Shown: piece after piece, positions 31,249 to 41,340 of the stretch
Layout: each line of letters begins with the position of its first letter
Numbering within the stretch: the stretch's first letter is position 1
DNA from: Ilyonectria destructans
Taxonomy: Eukaryota; Ascomycota; Sordariomycetes; Hypocreales; Nectriaceae
Reading direction: 5' to 3'
Length of the DNA: 64,000 bases
Assembly: GCA_020740775.1 (NCBI GenBank)
Contig: JAHEWK010000003.1
Span: 62,001 to 126,000 of the forward strand
Notes under the pieces: model-generated
What the model saw: the letters and a program-made list of their open reading frames with translations, nothing else
The model's database searches: none
What the model was told of the DNA's origin: nothing
Position numbers and translations under genes: made by a program

Positions 31249-32224
31249 ATGCATCCTACTATTCTTGTTCTTGCTCTCGGGGCCTTTGGCATCGCTTCAG
31301 CCACTAGCCCCTGCGGCCACCACGACGGCGAGCTCCCAGAGGGAGAATGGAGGCCGGCCAGAGCTGGAGATGGTATGAACAAACCGCCTGGAGTTTCTTG
31401 GTCAGGCCTTGTGAGCTAAAACTGATTGATAGTGCGGAGTCCATGCCCTATGCTCAACGTCCTTGCAAACCACGGCTACCTGCCGCGCGACGGCAAGAAC
31501 ATTGATAAAGAAGTTACGCGTCATGCAATGAAGAATGGTCTGAATTTGGACAGCGCTTTTGCCGACATTATGTTCGACCCCGCTCTCCTCACGAGCCCCA
31601 AGGAAAACTCCTCAACATTCGACTTGGATAATCTTAACCGCCATAACCTTCTAGAACATGATGGAAGCTTAAGGTATTTACCAAAGTAGTATGCGTTAGT
31701 CCAGATCGCGCTAACCTATTGATTATAGTCGTGCAGACGCCTACTGGGATGACTCTCAGGTCTTCAATACGACAGTCTACGCGGAGACTCTATCATACTT
31801 CGAAGGCGACACCGTCGATCTGAAGTCGGCCGCTGCCGCTCGCCTGGCTCGCATGACTTCGTCGCAAAAGACCAACCCGACATTCTTCGTCAACAGCACG
31901 GCTCAATCAATCAGTTTGGGAGAGACGGGAGCCTACATTCTGGCCCTCGGCGACAGAGTCGCTGGCACTGTACCTCTGGCCCGAGTGAGGATGATGTTTG
32001 GTAAGACCATTCATGTACTTGGATTGCATCTATACTCATTGATACTGTGAACAGAACAGGAGAAACTGCCTTTTGAGCTTGGCTGGAGTCCTGCAGAAGT
32101 TGCTACTGCAGAGGACCTCTTTAACCTTACTCAAAGAGTCATTGACAATACTGCGTTCCCAGAGTTACGGGCTAGAATGAATGGCGGCATCCATGCTGGA
32201 ATTGTTTCAAAGCACCTTGTTTAA
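31249..32224 (+). CDS. Secreted heme-thiolate peroxidase (chloroperoxidase/unspecific peroxygenase family)
   Basis: Four exons (31249-31372, 31433-31673, 31729-32000, 32055-32224) with introns of 60, 55 and 54 bp give 268 residues. A signal peptide (MHPTILVLALGAFGIASA) is followed by RSPCPMLNVLANHGYLPRDG, where Cys46 of the PCP motif is the expected axial heme thiolate. Next comes NLLEHDGSLSRAD, the EHD-S motif (Glu116-His-Asp) that binds Mg near the heme. ELGWSPA lies near the C-terminus. Length and motif set match the short family of fungal peroxygenases. The expected reaction is H2O2-dependent oxyfunctionalisation or halogenation of small substrates outside the cell. It is apparently intact. 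No co-regulated partner is evident; the neighbouring region downstream is repeat-rich. Confidence 0.9.
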
Positions 32225-35200
32225 TCAAGTAATTGAGACGCGATATTTGATGCGTGCACCTCGCTGTATCCCAGAGATGTATGGCACATCAGGCATCTGC
32301 TGAGCAGCTAGCCGTTATATAAAATAACTGCTCAGTATATCCATGGAGAAGATATCATTCTAAAGTCCGGTTTCAGCCGGACTAGTATATTTTGGTTATA
32401 AGTCCGGGTGAACAAAACCTCAGACATGTTGGAGATTAATATTATTTGTCATTTGGATCCTATTATCCATTGCAGTGTGCAACTGGCGAGTCTAAAGCTA
32501 TGCTGCAGCACTACACTCCAGGGGCAGCACCCTTTCACTCCCTCTAAACTAGCTTGTGATGCGAATGTTATCAGGACTATGAAATGCTTGAATTGTGGAT
32601 AAAACTGTGCTTTTTTGACCTTGTGCCGGCAACTTGCTCATCTTGAGGGAGCAGACAGAAGTCAGATTAGTTATCAGCACTATGGGGGTTTGGTTATAGA
32701 TAGAATCAAATATATCTTAGCAGGTGCCTGCCCTGCCAGGCATCCCCTGAATACAGCCAGCTGCATACATTAGCTGTCTAAAGACTTCTGCCAGAATGTC
32801 ATGTGGATGAGACCTAGCTTTTTCTATTCCATGCTGATAATCCAATTATCAAGACGGAGGGTCAGCATTCCCACTGCCGAGTTCTAGCGCATGTTGATGT
32901 TTATCAGAGCGCTTTGCAGGAATATCTGTAGATATATGGAATGATGTATTGGGCTTACTGTGAGGTATACATTAGCTTCAATGGCAAACTTACTGGGATA
33001 TGGGCATGATAATTCTTCTCTACAAACTACAAAGTCAGCACCGTGTATCCTAATGGTACAAGAAGGGACAAAGGCCTGGTCTTTACTGCTTGGAAGGATT
33101 TGGGGGAAGAGAAAGATGTTTACAAAAACACTCAAAGGAGCCCATGGCTCGTAATTCTACTGATGCTCTTGTGATTTATGCAGCTGGTTGTATCCTTGGC
33201 ACGCCTGGCATGCTAGGTATCTACTGAGCAAGTTACCTGTTATATCAAGCAACTACCCAGCTTATCCATAAACGAGATATCTTGCATTCTATACATAACT
33301 TGACCCGAATGATCCTTATGACATATGCATCATCCTGGCTGGTCAACAAAGCTTTACAATGTGGCAGAGTGTTATGAAGGTGCAGAGGAAGGAGACTCCC
33401 CACTTATTTACATGCCATCTCTAGAAATATGAATTCCGACTTGTTGTCGTCCCAAGCATTGACGCCAGGTCACCCTGATGCGAATATCATACAGACCACA
33501 GAAGTCAAGTTATGTGTAGAATCCAAGATCTATCGTATATAGATATGCTAAGCAGGTTGTCTGATATAATAACTAATTGCTCAGCAGATCCCTGGCAAGC
33601 CAGGTATCTCTAGGACACGACTGGCTGCACACATCACCCCCTATACCAAGATCGCCACATCGCCACATCGCCCAACTCTGCTGCTTCACTGGCCTCTGGC
33701 CCTAACACCCGCACCTACCCCGTCTCCTCAACCACCCTTGCCGGGCTCGGCCATACCGCGTCGCAAACAGTGGTTCTAGGACTGGCCCGGTACAAGGTCT
33801 GTTGGATCTCGTCACTCTGTATGTGGGGTCTGACGGTCTGAGCTTGGTGCCTTTTACGCAGCGAAATCTACTACAAAAATAGGGTCAGATAGAGTGATTT
33901 GAATCGGGGATAAGTCGTACTTAATAAGGGCATTGTGACTGCTTGATTGACCATTGTTGATCATTTTAACCGGTGAAGGATCTCCCTCATCTACAGTCTC
34001 CAAAGCCTCCGCTTCCTTAGTCATTCAGTCACTAGATCCCTCCGTCTCACACATCCCCTCAGTTGAGGCCATTTTATTGGTGGGAGATGTACTTGGTGCA
34101 GACCGGGTCAAAGATGGAAAGTCCGGGGTCACCTAAAGGATCAGGGCTCGAAGACGGGCTCTAGCTTAGACCCGCTCAAGAAATAGGCTGAGTCGACAAT
34201 TAAAGCACTTGATCAAATTCTTTGTAACACAACTAAGGGGTAAATAATGTAGAGAGAGTGATATAAGCTGCTGGGACAGTTGGTCTAGACATACAAGGTA
34301 AATCTGGTGAAGTCTTGAAAGTAAATCCTTTTAAGAAGGTCAAAAAGCATGCCCTTCCAATAACTTAGAAGGCGCAGCTGCTTTAAGTATTAGCTGGTAT
34401 GCCAGGCTAGCCCTGCTGTTATTTAACCCCAGTGCGTCTGTCAGCCTGTGACATTATCTACAGTCTCTAAGACGCCTGCTTTCTTGGTCATCTGGCGAGA
34501 CTGAATCCCTCTATCTAATAAAGTCTGCAATTATATAGAGGATAGGTGATATCCTCCTCTTCTAGATTACATGTTCCTATAGCATTGACAATTGCATCCC
34601 AAACCCAGCCACAAGTCCTTTCCCTTGCGGGTTGATCGACAATATGCCCAGCCCTGTACAGCCACAAACCTCTAACCAACGCCGCAAACCACAGTGCCAC
34701 ATACCAAGTGCACCTACACCACTACGCTACCACCGCCACATCATCCATCACATCACAGCCGCCGCCGCCGTCTCGCGGTTTTTTGGGTTTCGCCGTGCGT
34801 TGTTGGATCCGATACGGTCAATTCGAACGGGGCGATAGCGTTCAAGACAATGTGGAGACCAAAGATGATGTTGTCTTGCTCTAGGATGCCCCGCCCCCCT
34901 CTTTTCTCGAGAGGGGTTTTATGTCATCTTACGCCCCCTCCTGTGACCCAGGTCAGGATATCGATCTATCACAGGTTTCGTGATACAAGGTCACAATCCA
35001 ACAGTTTTGTCGTGCGTATGTATGCTACTAAGCCATTATACTTTCTCAAATAGGGAACATGAACTGGGTTTAGACCGTGGTGAGACAGGTTGATTTCACC
35101 CACTGTTGACCTCACCGCAATGGTACTACCAGTACGGTCACGATGTTAGAAGTAATGTGTAAAATATAATTGAAGATGTAGGACGGCCCGAAGGGTAACT

Positions 35201-35640
35201 GCGCAGCAGATGCCTGACTTGTCCTGTGGCCCTAGGATACAGCTAACTGCATGCATCACCGACTTCATTACAATGCAAAGGGCCTTTTGACACGACTTGT
35301 GCTTGTAATCTATTATCTAACTAAACATTCTGATTTATATCCTTACTACAACGATCACTTGACGTTTCTTCTGTTTTCGTCAATGGATGTGACAAGAAAC
35401 GCCTTGCCTGAAAAACGCCTGCCCGAAAAACACCAAGAAAATGAAACCATAATATCAACCGCCCAATAGACCCCCGAAAATGTGGCCGTAGTCGAGGCCC
35501 TCTAGTACTTCACCGCCCGGCGGTGATGTCCACGATCCTCGCGTCCGAGCTAGTATACAACGCGGCGTCCAATTTTAGACCCGCGGCGGCAAAGGCCGGC
35601 TTCGAGAATCCCGCTATGAAAGGCAGAGAACTGCCTGATC
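32225..35640. other. Mosaic of degenerate dispersed repeats, no supported gene
   Basis: Several non-coding phrases recur with mutations. A GAGCA...TTATAT...GAGATATC block is at 32291-32356 and 33209-33286, with a weaker copy at 33541-33592. A CAGGCATCCC...GCTGCATACAT block is at about 32737-32770, 33600-33640 and 35225-35260. An ATCTACAGTCTC...TCCCTC block is at 33988-34046 and 34454-34514. An inverted AGTCCGG/CCGGACT pair lies at 32364-32383. This looks like layered transposon debris. Confidence 0.55.
34801..35010 (+). repeat. About 210-bp dispersed element flanked by 7-bp direct repeats
   Basis: The element begins TGTTGGAT (34801-34808) and has the inverse ATCCAACA at 34996-35003. The heptamer CGTGCGT occurs both immediately before 34801 (34794-34800) and at 35011-35017. 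A second, degraded copy is at 20826-21010. TG...CA ends suggest a solo LTR, but the position of the heptamer leaves open a small non-autonomous DNA element. Confidence 0.55.
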
Positions 35641-36054
35641 TTATTGATTAGGGGCAACGTACGGTGATGGGCCGTCTGTTTGCCCTGACGCGCCTCCGAT
35701 TGCACTTCTGATGTCAGTTCCACCTTCCCTCGGTTCGTGCCCAGCTGTAGGAGTAGTTTCGCGGCTCCTCACGATCATCTCTTGCAATGCCGTATCGACT
35801 TTGGCCATCACATTCCTGAGTATCCGGATATTCGCGAGAGTCGTATCCCGATCCTTACTGTATAGGTCTTGTACTGTTTCTTCCAGTCCTCGGATACTGG
35901 CAAGAGTGGCGTCACGCTCTGTCTTGTATAATTCTTGCACATATGCGTCGAGTTTTGCCTCGGCGTTGTTGATGATCTCGATATTGACGCGGATGGCTTT
36001 GGAGAGATTGTCTGGTTCGCGCTGTCGTACCTCGCTATCAACGCGTCGAGCCAT
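35641..36054 (-). CDS. Hypothetical coiled-coil protein with an internal repeat
   Basis: The 137-residue frame starts at ATG 36052-36054 in the context CAAACATGG. It is highly charged and helical. ERDATLASIRGLEETVQDLY is followed directly by KDRDTTLANIRILRNVMAKV, two imperfect copies of a unit of roughly 25 residues, with heptad-like hydrophobic spacing. The C-terminus is Gly/Pro-rich and disordered. There is no membrane segment, signal peptide or catalytic motif. It could be a small free-standing protein or the last exon of a larger one. Surrounding sequence is repeat-rich, so an origin in a mobile element is also possible. Function unknown. Confidence 0.45.
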   Translation of the reverse strand: MARRVDSEVRQREPDNLSKAIRVNIEIINNAEAKLDAYVQELYKTERDATLASIRGLEETVQDLYSKDRDTTLANIRILRNVMAKVDTALQEMIVRSRETTPTAGHEPREGGTDIRSAIGGASGQTDGPSPYVAPNQ

Positions 36055-37047
36055 GTTTGTGGCGTTGGTGGGAACTAGGTTGAAATATCAGTCAAACCCA
36101 CCTCAAACGAAAGAAGAACAAAAAGTAAACGTACAAGTTCACGTCTAGGGTAGTGTCCGTGGATTAATTGGGTGCTGTAGACTTACCGGCGAAGCTCGGG
36201 TTCAGCTCGGGTTCCATGGAATCATATACCTAGGGGAGGTGAGAAAGGCGGTCGGGAGTGGCAGGTAATGGCCACTCCTACCAAAAACAACAAATGACGA
36301 CGACCGACTGATCCTCTGTGATAAGAGGTCGCGGGGGCTGTTTTTGGGTGCGAACTTTGTAATATTAAATACATTGAACCAGCTTAACTGTAGACGGCCT
36401 AGCGTCCTGGCCTGTGGGCTTCCCCCCAGACGGAAACAATTTCATGCATCCATTCGGCACTTTATGACACCACGGCTTACGTTGGACGTACAACCCCAGT
36501 TCGCGGCCTTGAGCTGCCCTCCGTAAACATCAAATAAGCAAGAGGTACCCTCTCGCAGCGAATTCTCATGAGCAGCGTACCTGCTCCTATTGCGATCTGC
36601 AGAAGCGTGAACACCATCGTACGGGAATAGCGGGAATGACTCCGGGTTGCATTTTGCGGGGTCGGCACTCAAATAACGTAATGCAGAAATGAGTAAGCGA
36701 AAATAACGTAATGGTTTCAGAATGACCGGGACCACCGGCTGTTAAGCCGTGATCCTACAAGGAGTAGGGAACATTTGGTGATTGCATCCAACTGGTCGAA
36801 GCTGCGGTCCCTTGAATTGGTCGGGCTCGGTCTCGTGATCGTATCGGGGTTGAAACTCCAGCGTCGCCAATCTCGACGAGACTGCATTGTCAACGGTCAA
36901 TAAACCCCGTTCGATCCGATCTCCTAGTCCTCGAAGGAATCACGGCGCAGGAGCAAACGACGAGCCAACTGGTGTTGGCGACAAGTCAACCATACTATCC
37001 GAAACGACTGCGTCTGGACGCTGACATCACGGCCAGTATCGCTTGTT
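36055..37047. other. Intergenic region, promoter of the DUF2434 gene
   Basis: No gene is supported. The 300 bp before 37048 form the presumed promoter and leader; I see no clear TATA element. Confidence 0.4.
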
Positions 37048-38866
37048 ATGGCTAGCTTCTACGACAACCTCGCTGCCGTCACGGCACGCGGCCTCGTTCA
37101 GGCTTGGCCTGAGGGTGCTAACAAGTCGGATACACTTATAGCTGACCACCATTTGAATCTCACGGCCCTCAAGCACTGGAATTACACCTACTACACCAAC
37201 GAGACCATCTCCAATGGTTCCAAGTGCTATCTGGTGTTCCCCCCATACCAGCCCGTGTATCTCTTCGGCAATGGCACCTTCATCAACAAAACAACTTGCT
37301 ACACGGCCGTCAAATCAATTGGCAGTCGTGGCCGCACCGGTATCTGCTTCGCCACCGCCTATGGCTTCTGTCTTGTACTGGTCCTCGTTGCCCTCGCCAA
37401 GCACGGCAAGAACCATCTGGCTCCCGAAAAGCGCTTTTATCCGATCAGTCGGCGGTGGCAATGGTACTGGGGCATCTTTGTCTGCGCCTGTGCTTGCATC
37501 GGCCTTTTCATGAACATCGACGTTGATCGCTACTACCTCCAGGAGCTTCCAATCACCGTCACCGTTTTCTTCTGGTACCTCTTGTGTATGGCCACTATTG
37601 CTCTGACGTGGGAATCTGTTCGCCATTGGGGCAGTTGGCTAGAACGACAATTTATCGATCCAAATCCTTTTGTCCTTGGGCAACACGATCGTCGTGCGAT
37701 GGTCGAACTCTGGTTACCCATGTGGTTCTACTTCTGGGTCTGGATGGTGAGTAAATCTCCGAACTAAATATTCCATTCTGATCTATATCTGATGCGGCTT
37801 TACAACACTGCAAATTTTTTAACTTCGAATCCAGAACTTCTTCCTCGTCGTACCTCGAAGTTGGTCCTTCACTCAGAAGCAGCACTATCCTGGGCAAGCC
37901 CTGGATTTTGCCAGGCCCGCTGCAACAAGCGTTCGCTTCAAGGCCGCTGCCTTCTGCCTTATTGTTGCCTGGCTCACTATACTCTTCTCTCTGCGGCACT
38001 CGATCAAGAATTATAGGGATCGCCACCGCGGTATTATTAACCGCGCCCTCGGCTTCACTAAAGCTGTGCCATGGCGCTTCTACCTCACTATTCCCATCAC
38101 CGCCGCCCTAATTGCTTACCAGGCTTTTATCGCTTGGGAGTGGGAATACTCTCTGATTAGAGTCGGTACTCCGATTTACATCATTTTCACTTGGGGCTAC
38201 ACTCCATCGCTGCTCATCCTGCTCATCCAAATCATATACGGATTCACAAGTCCAAACGAGGACGAAGAACTCATCAGGCAGAGACATGAGAGGAATGACA
38301 GGATAGACCAAGAGCTTGGCATTGTCAAGAAGCCTGGTTGGTGGCACCGCGTCAAGGGTGAGCACCTGATGTCACTCCGCGACAAGATTGCCTCGAACGT
38401 TATGGAGATCGGCGGTGGTAGGGGTACTGGTCGCCGCGTCGAGACGGATGCTGAGCGACACGCCCGCGAGGAGGCTCTCGCCGCTGCTGGAGGCGAAGAA
38501 ATCGAAATGTACCCCGTGATGAGGGCCAATACTAGCAACCCTCGGTCTGACCGAGCCGGTGTCTCCGCCATCCATCGCGAGCAACAATCCCTCGCGAGTC
38601 GCTACGGCGGCAAGTCGGAACAGCGTCGCCACGAGCGTATGATGCAAACGGCCACCGGTCTCCTATTTCCTAATGACCTCGAGGCCGAGCGTGCCCGTCG
38701 CCATGCAGAAATATCTCGAGAGGACACTTCTCCTCCACCATACACCGACGGTCTCCGTAGTCGCAACAACTCCCGACCCGGGACCAGCCACCGCAGCAGC
38801 AGCGCCGGGGCAACTAGCCGCAGCACTGCTCCGCCGTATCAAGTTAGAAGCATGCTGGATGTCTAG
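37048..38866 (+). CDS. DUF2434-family fungal membrane protein
   Basis: Two exons (37048-37746 and 37835-38866) flank an 88-bp intron (GTGAGT...CCAG), giving 576 residues. The N-terminal region has several N-glycosylation sequons and TTCYTAVKSIGSRGRTG. Membrane segments follow: FCLVLVLVALAKHG, WGIFVCACACIGLFM, FFWYLLCMATIALTW, WLPMWFYFWVWM, AAFCLIVAWLTILFSL, FYLTIPITAALIAYQAF and LLILLIQIIYGF. Characteristic blocks are EKRFYPISRRWQWYW, IDVDRYYLQ, WESVRHWGSW and NFFLVVPRSW, which I associate with the fungal DUF2434 family. The C-terminal 220 residues are hydrophilic, rich in Arg/Glu and Ser, and end with PPPYTDG and PPYQV motifs that may recruit WW-domain ubiquitin ligases. The biochemical role is unknown. 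It lies 1.2 kb from the 3' end of the convergent NRPS gene, so pathway membership is not implied. Confidence 0.88.
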
Positions 38867-40059
38867 GCCCTTGCGGTCCTGCGATGAACAACCTGACTAG
38901 TTTCAGGATGGGCTCGATTTTACTAGCTCAACCTGACGGACTACGATAATTTTACATCTGCGAATGTGATGATCGGCAACAAATCCCGAAAACCAGCAAG
39001 CTTCTTTAATCCGCATAAATTTTAAATTGGGAGATTGAAGTGCGGTGTCGTACCATTCACCGGTGCATGATTCTACTGGGGTCACAGCGAGAGGTGTCTC
39101 GAGTCTTTGCGAAGGATACGCATCCCATGTACTTAAGTTGCCACCCCATTTTTGAAGTAGTTGACATGTTCCACATCTGGATTTTCGTATTAATAATAGC
39201 TTGGAAGACGAAAAATACGTCAATGCTTACGCTTGCGCTAACCAGCCAGCCTCTCATAAGGTAGTTGTGAGTTGAAGTACAAGAACCGCATGCAAGTCGT
39301 CTATGGGACAGGAAATCGTCCAAGGGGATCCGAAAGCAAAAGAAATATGAGAATGGAAGCATCTCGGTGTTTATAACCTTGGTCCAGGGCTAGACGAATA
39401 TTTGGGTTCCCGCTTTGTCCAAGGCTGTTTTTTATCGAGATTCTGGCTGCTCCAGACTTTGAGGTGAGATAGAACCGGCTCTTCAAATGTGTTGGTGCTT
39501 GAACTACATATCTTTCGCACACGGTCCAATTGTGACTTCTAACGCTGCGTGAGAAATATACAATTCGGAACGGTATGGTATTTCTCCTCTTTACAAAAAG
39601 ACAGGTCGGGTTATTCCACTCGGTTGACGCCAGACCCGTTATGTAATAGCAAAATCCTGGCCCGTTGCCGTAGTCATTTGATGACGATCTGTAAAACACA
39701 CTTTGCTATCCTTGGCCATCCGCTGTCGCATCTGCATCGGTTCACGTCTAGGATTGATGTCAAAAGCCCGATTACGATCGTGCTGAAACGCCTAGTACCG
39801 ACCGTGTAAGAATTCCCGGAGCTAAGAGCATTATCAACATGCCAAAGGAAAATCAATTGAGATCGCGATATATATTACTAGATAATTCAATAAAATACTA
39901 AGACGGTGAAATGTGCAAGCCCAAATGCCGATTGACGAGAATGTAACGTGTTCGTAAGGAGAATGACAGAAGACCAAAAATACACCGATGAAACAAAGAA
40001 AATATGAAGAAAAGCTAAGTTGTAACATAGCTGGTGTTACTAGCCACATTGCTTGGTGT
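38867..40059. other. Convergent intergenic region between DUF2434 gene and NRPS
   Basis: No gene is supported. It contains the 3' flanks of two convergent genes and some AT-rich sequence near 39860-40020. Confidence 0.45.
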
Positions 40060-41340
40060 TTAGGACATTGTGGAACGCTGGATGCGGTCCGCCTTTAGCA
40101 ATCCTGCCTGGCTAGTCGAAGATGGGACGAATCCAATGTGCGCAAGATACTTGATGTTGCTCCTAACCGCACGTTGGAGGGGTAGCAACTCTTCTGGTCG
40201 GGGCGTTGTTTCGGTAGGTGAAAGGGGCGCGCCCAAGTGACCAAGGAAGTGTTGAACTGGCCACAATGGATGGCTGTCTCCGACCTTTTCCACATGTTCA
40301 AGCGCTAGAGGAATCCACGTTTCTAGTGCCATTGGCTCGCATGGTGCTTCTAGCCCGGTGTTTACGCTGTCCCAGAAAGTAGCAACCGGCATGCGATTGG
40401 CAACCTCGACAAAGGGTGTGACCGAGGTGGTGGTGAGAATATTGTTGATGATAGTATCGGCAACAGTGTGTACGTCAGAAATTTGCAACCAATGATTGCT
40501 TGGCTCTTGAGGATAGGCTTGCAATTGTGCTGCACCCGAGACAACTCGCCACATGAAGTCGTCCGTGTTGGCGACTCCTTCCTCAGCAGTGCCAATGATC
40601 AAGCCCGGCTTAACGGTTGATAGGCGATTCTGATTTGCTGGAAGCTCTGAAGAAATCTTGTGTATGATGGCTTCTGAGAGGAACTTGGTCTGGTTGTAGC
40701 CGTTGCTTTGCGCGAGCATGGTGGCGTTAGCGGACATGTCTGCTTGTATGTCGATCTTGGCACCGCCGGAGACGTAGACGAGTTTAGGCTTGATGGGGGA
40801 TGATGCTGCTGCTTTGATCAGGTCGACAGTGGAGTTGATATTCGCTGCGCGGAGCTTGGCGTAGTCGGCATTCCAGTTAACAACTGCGCCGTTGTGAATG
40901 ATGGCATCAATATTCTTGCCACTAGACACGCCATACAGCCGTTCCCAATTTGAGTCACTCAGACCTAGCTGGTCAAGCGAAAGGTCACCAGTCCAGACCT
41001 CGAGCTTAGCGTGATTTCTGTTGTTGTCCCACCACTTGGCAATGCGCGCTGTCTTTTTGATTCGCTCGAGTCCCTGTTGCGCAGAAGTGGCGCGTACCAG
41101 AGTGACGACGGTGGCGACGGTCTGTAAGTTCAAAAGTTGCCTGAGAATTTCTGTACCGAGGTATCCAGTTGCTCCAGTGAGGAAGATGCTCGCCTGTCGG
41201 GGAAGTGCAGAAGGGCGACTAGCGGCAAAGCCCTCAGAGGCCCTGGATAAGGTAGTGTCTAGGATGGTTGATAGCTCAGCCATCAGGTCAATCTTTTCGG
41301 GTTCTCTCTCCCTGACGTCTGCGTCTTCGATGAAGTCGGC
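40060..41340 (-). other. NRPS terminal thioester reductase domain (TD/R)
   Basis: After a linker, the Rossmann motif TGATGYLG (about 41160-41185) opens an extended SDR-type reductase of roughly 400 residues. It contains VYVSGGAKID and the active-site GYNQTK (about 40683-40706) with the Tyr-x-x-x-Lys pair. Such domains use NAD(P)H to release the peptidyl thioester as an aldehyde, and often reduce it further to an alcohol. No thioesterase or terminal C domain follows. The chain ends RIQRSTMS. Confidence 0.92.

Noticed and set aside
32364..32383. AGTCCGG-N6-CCGGACT inverted repeat as a second regulator operator
   Set aside because: It lies downstream of the peroxidase stop codon in repeat debris and has a different spacer from the 8096-8118 palindrome.
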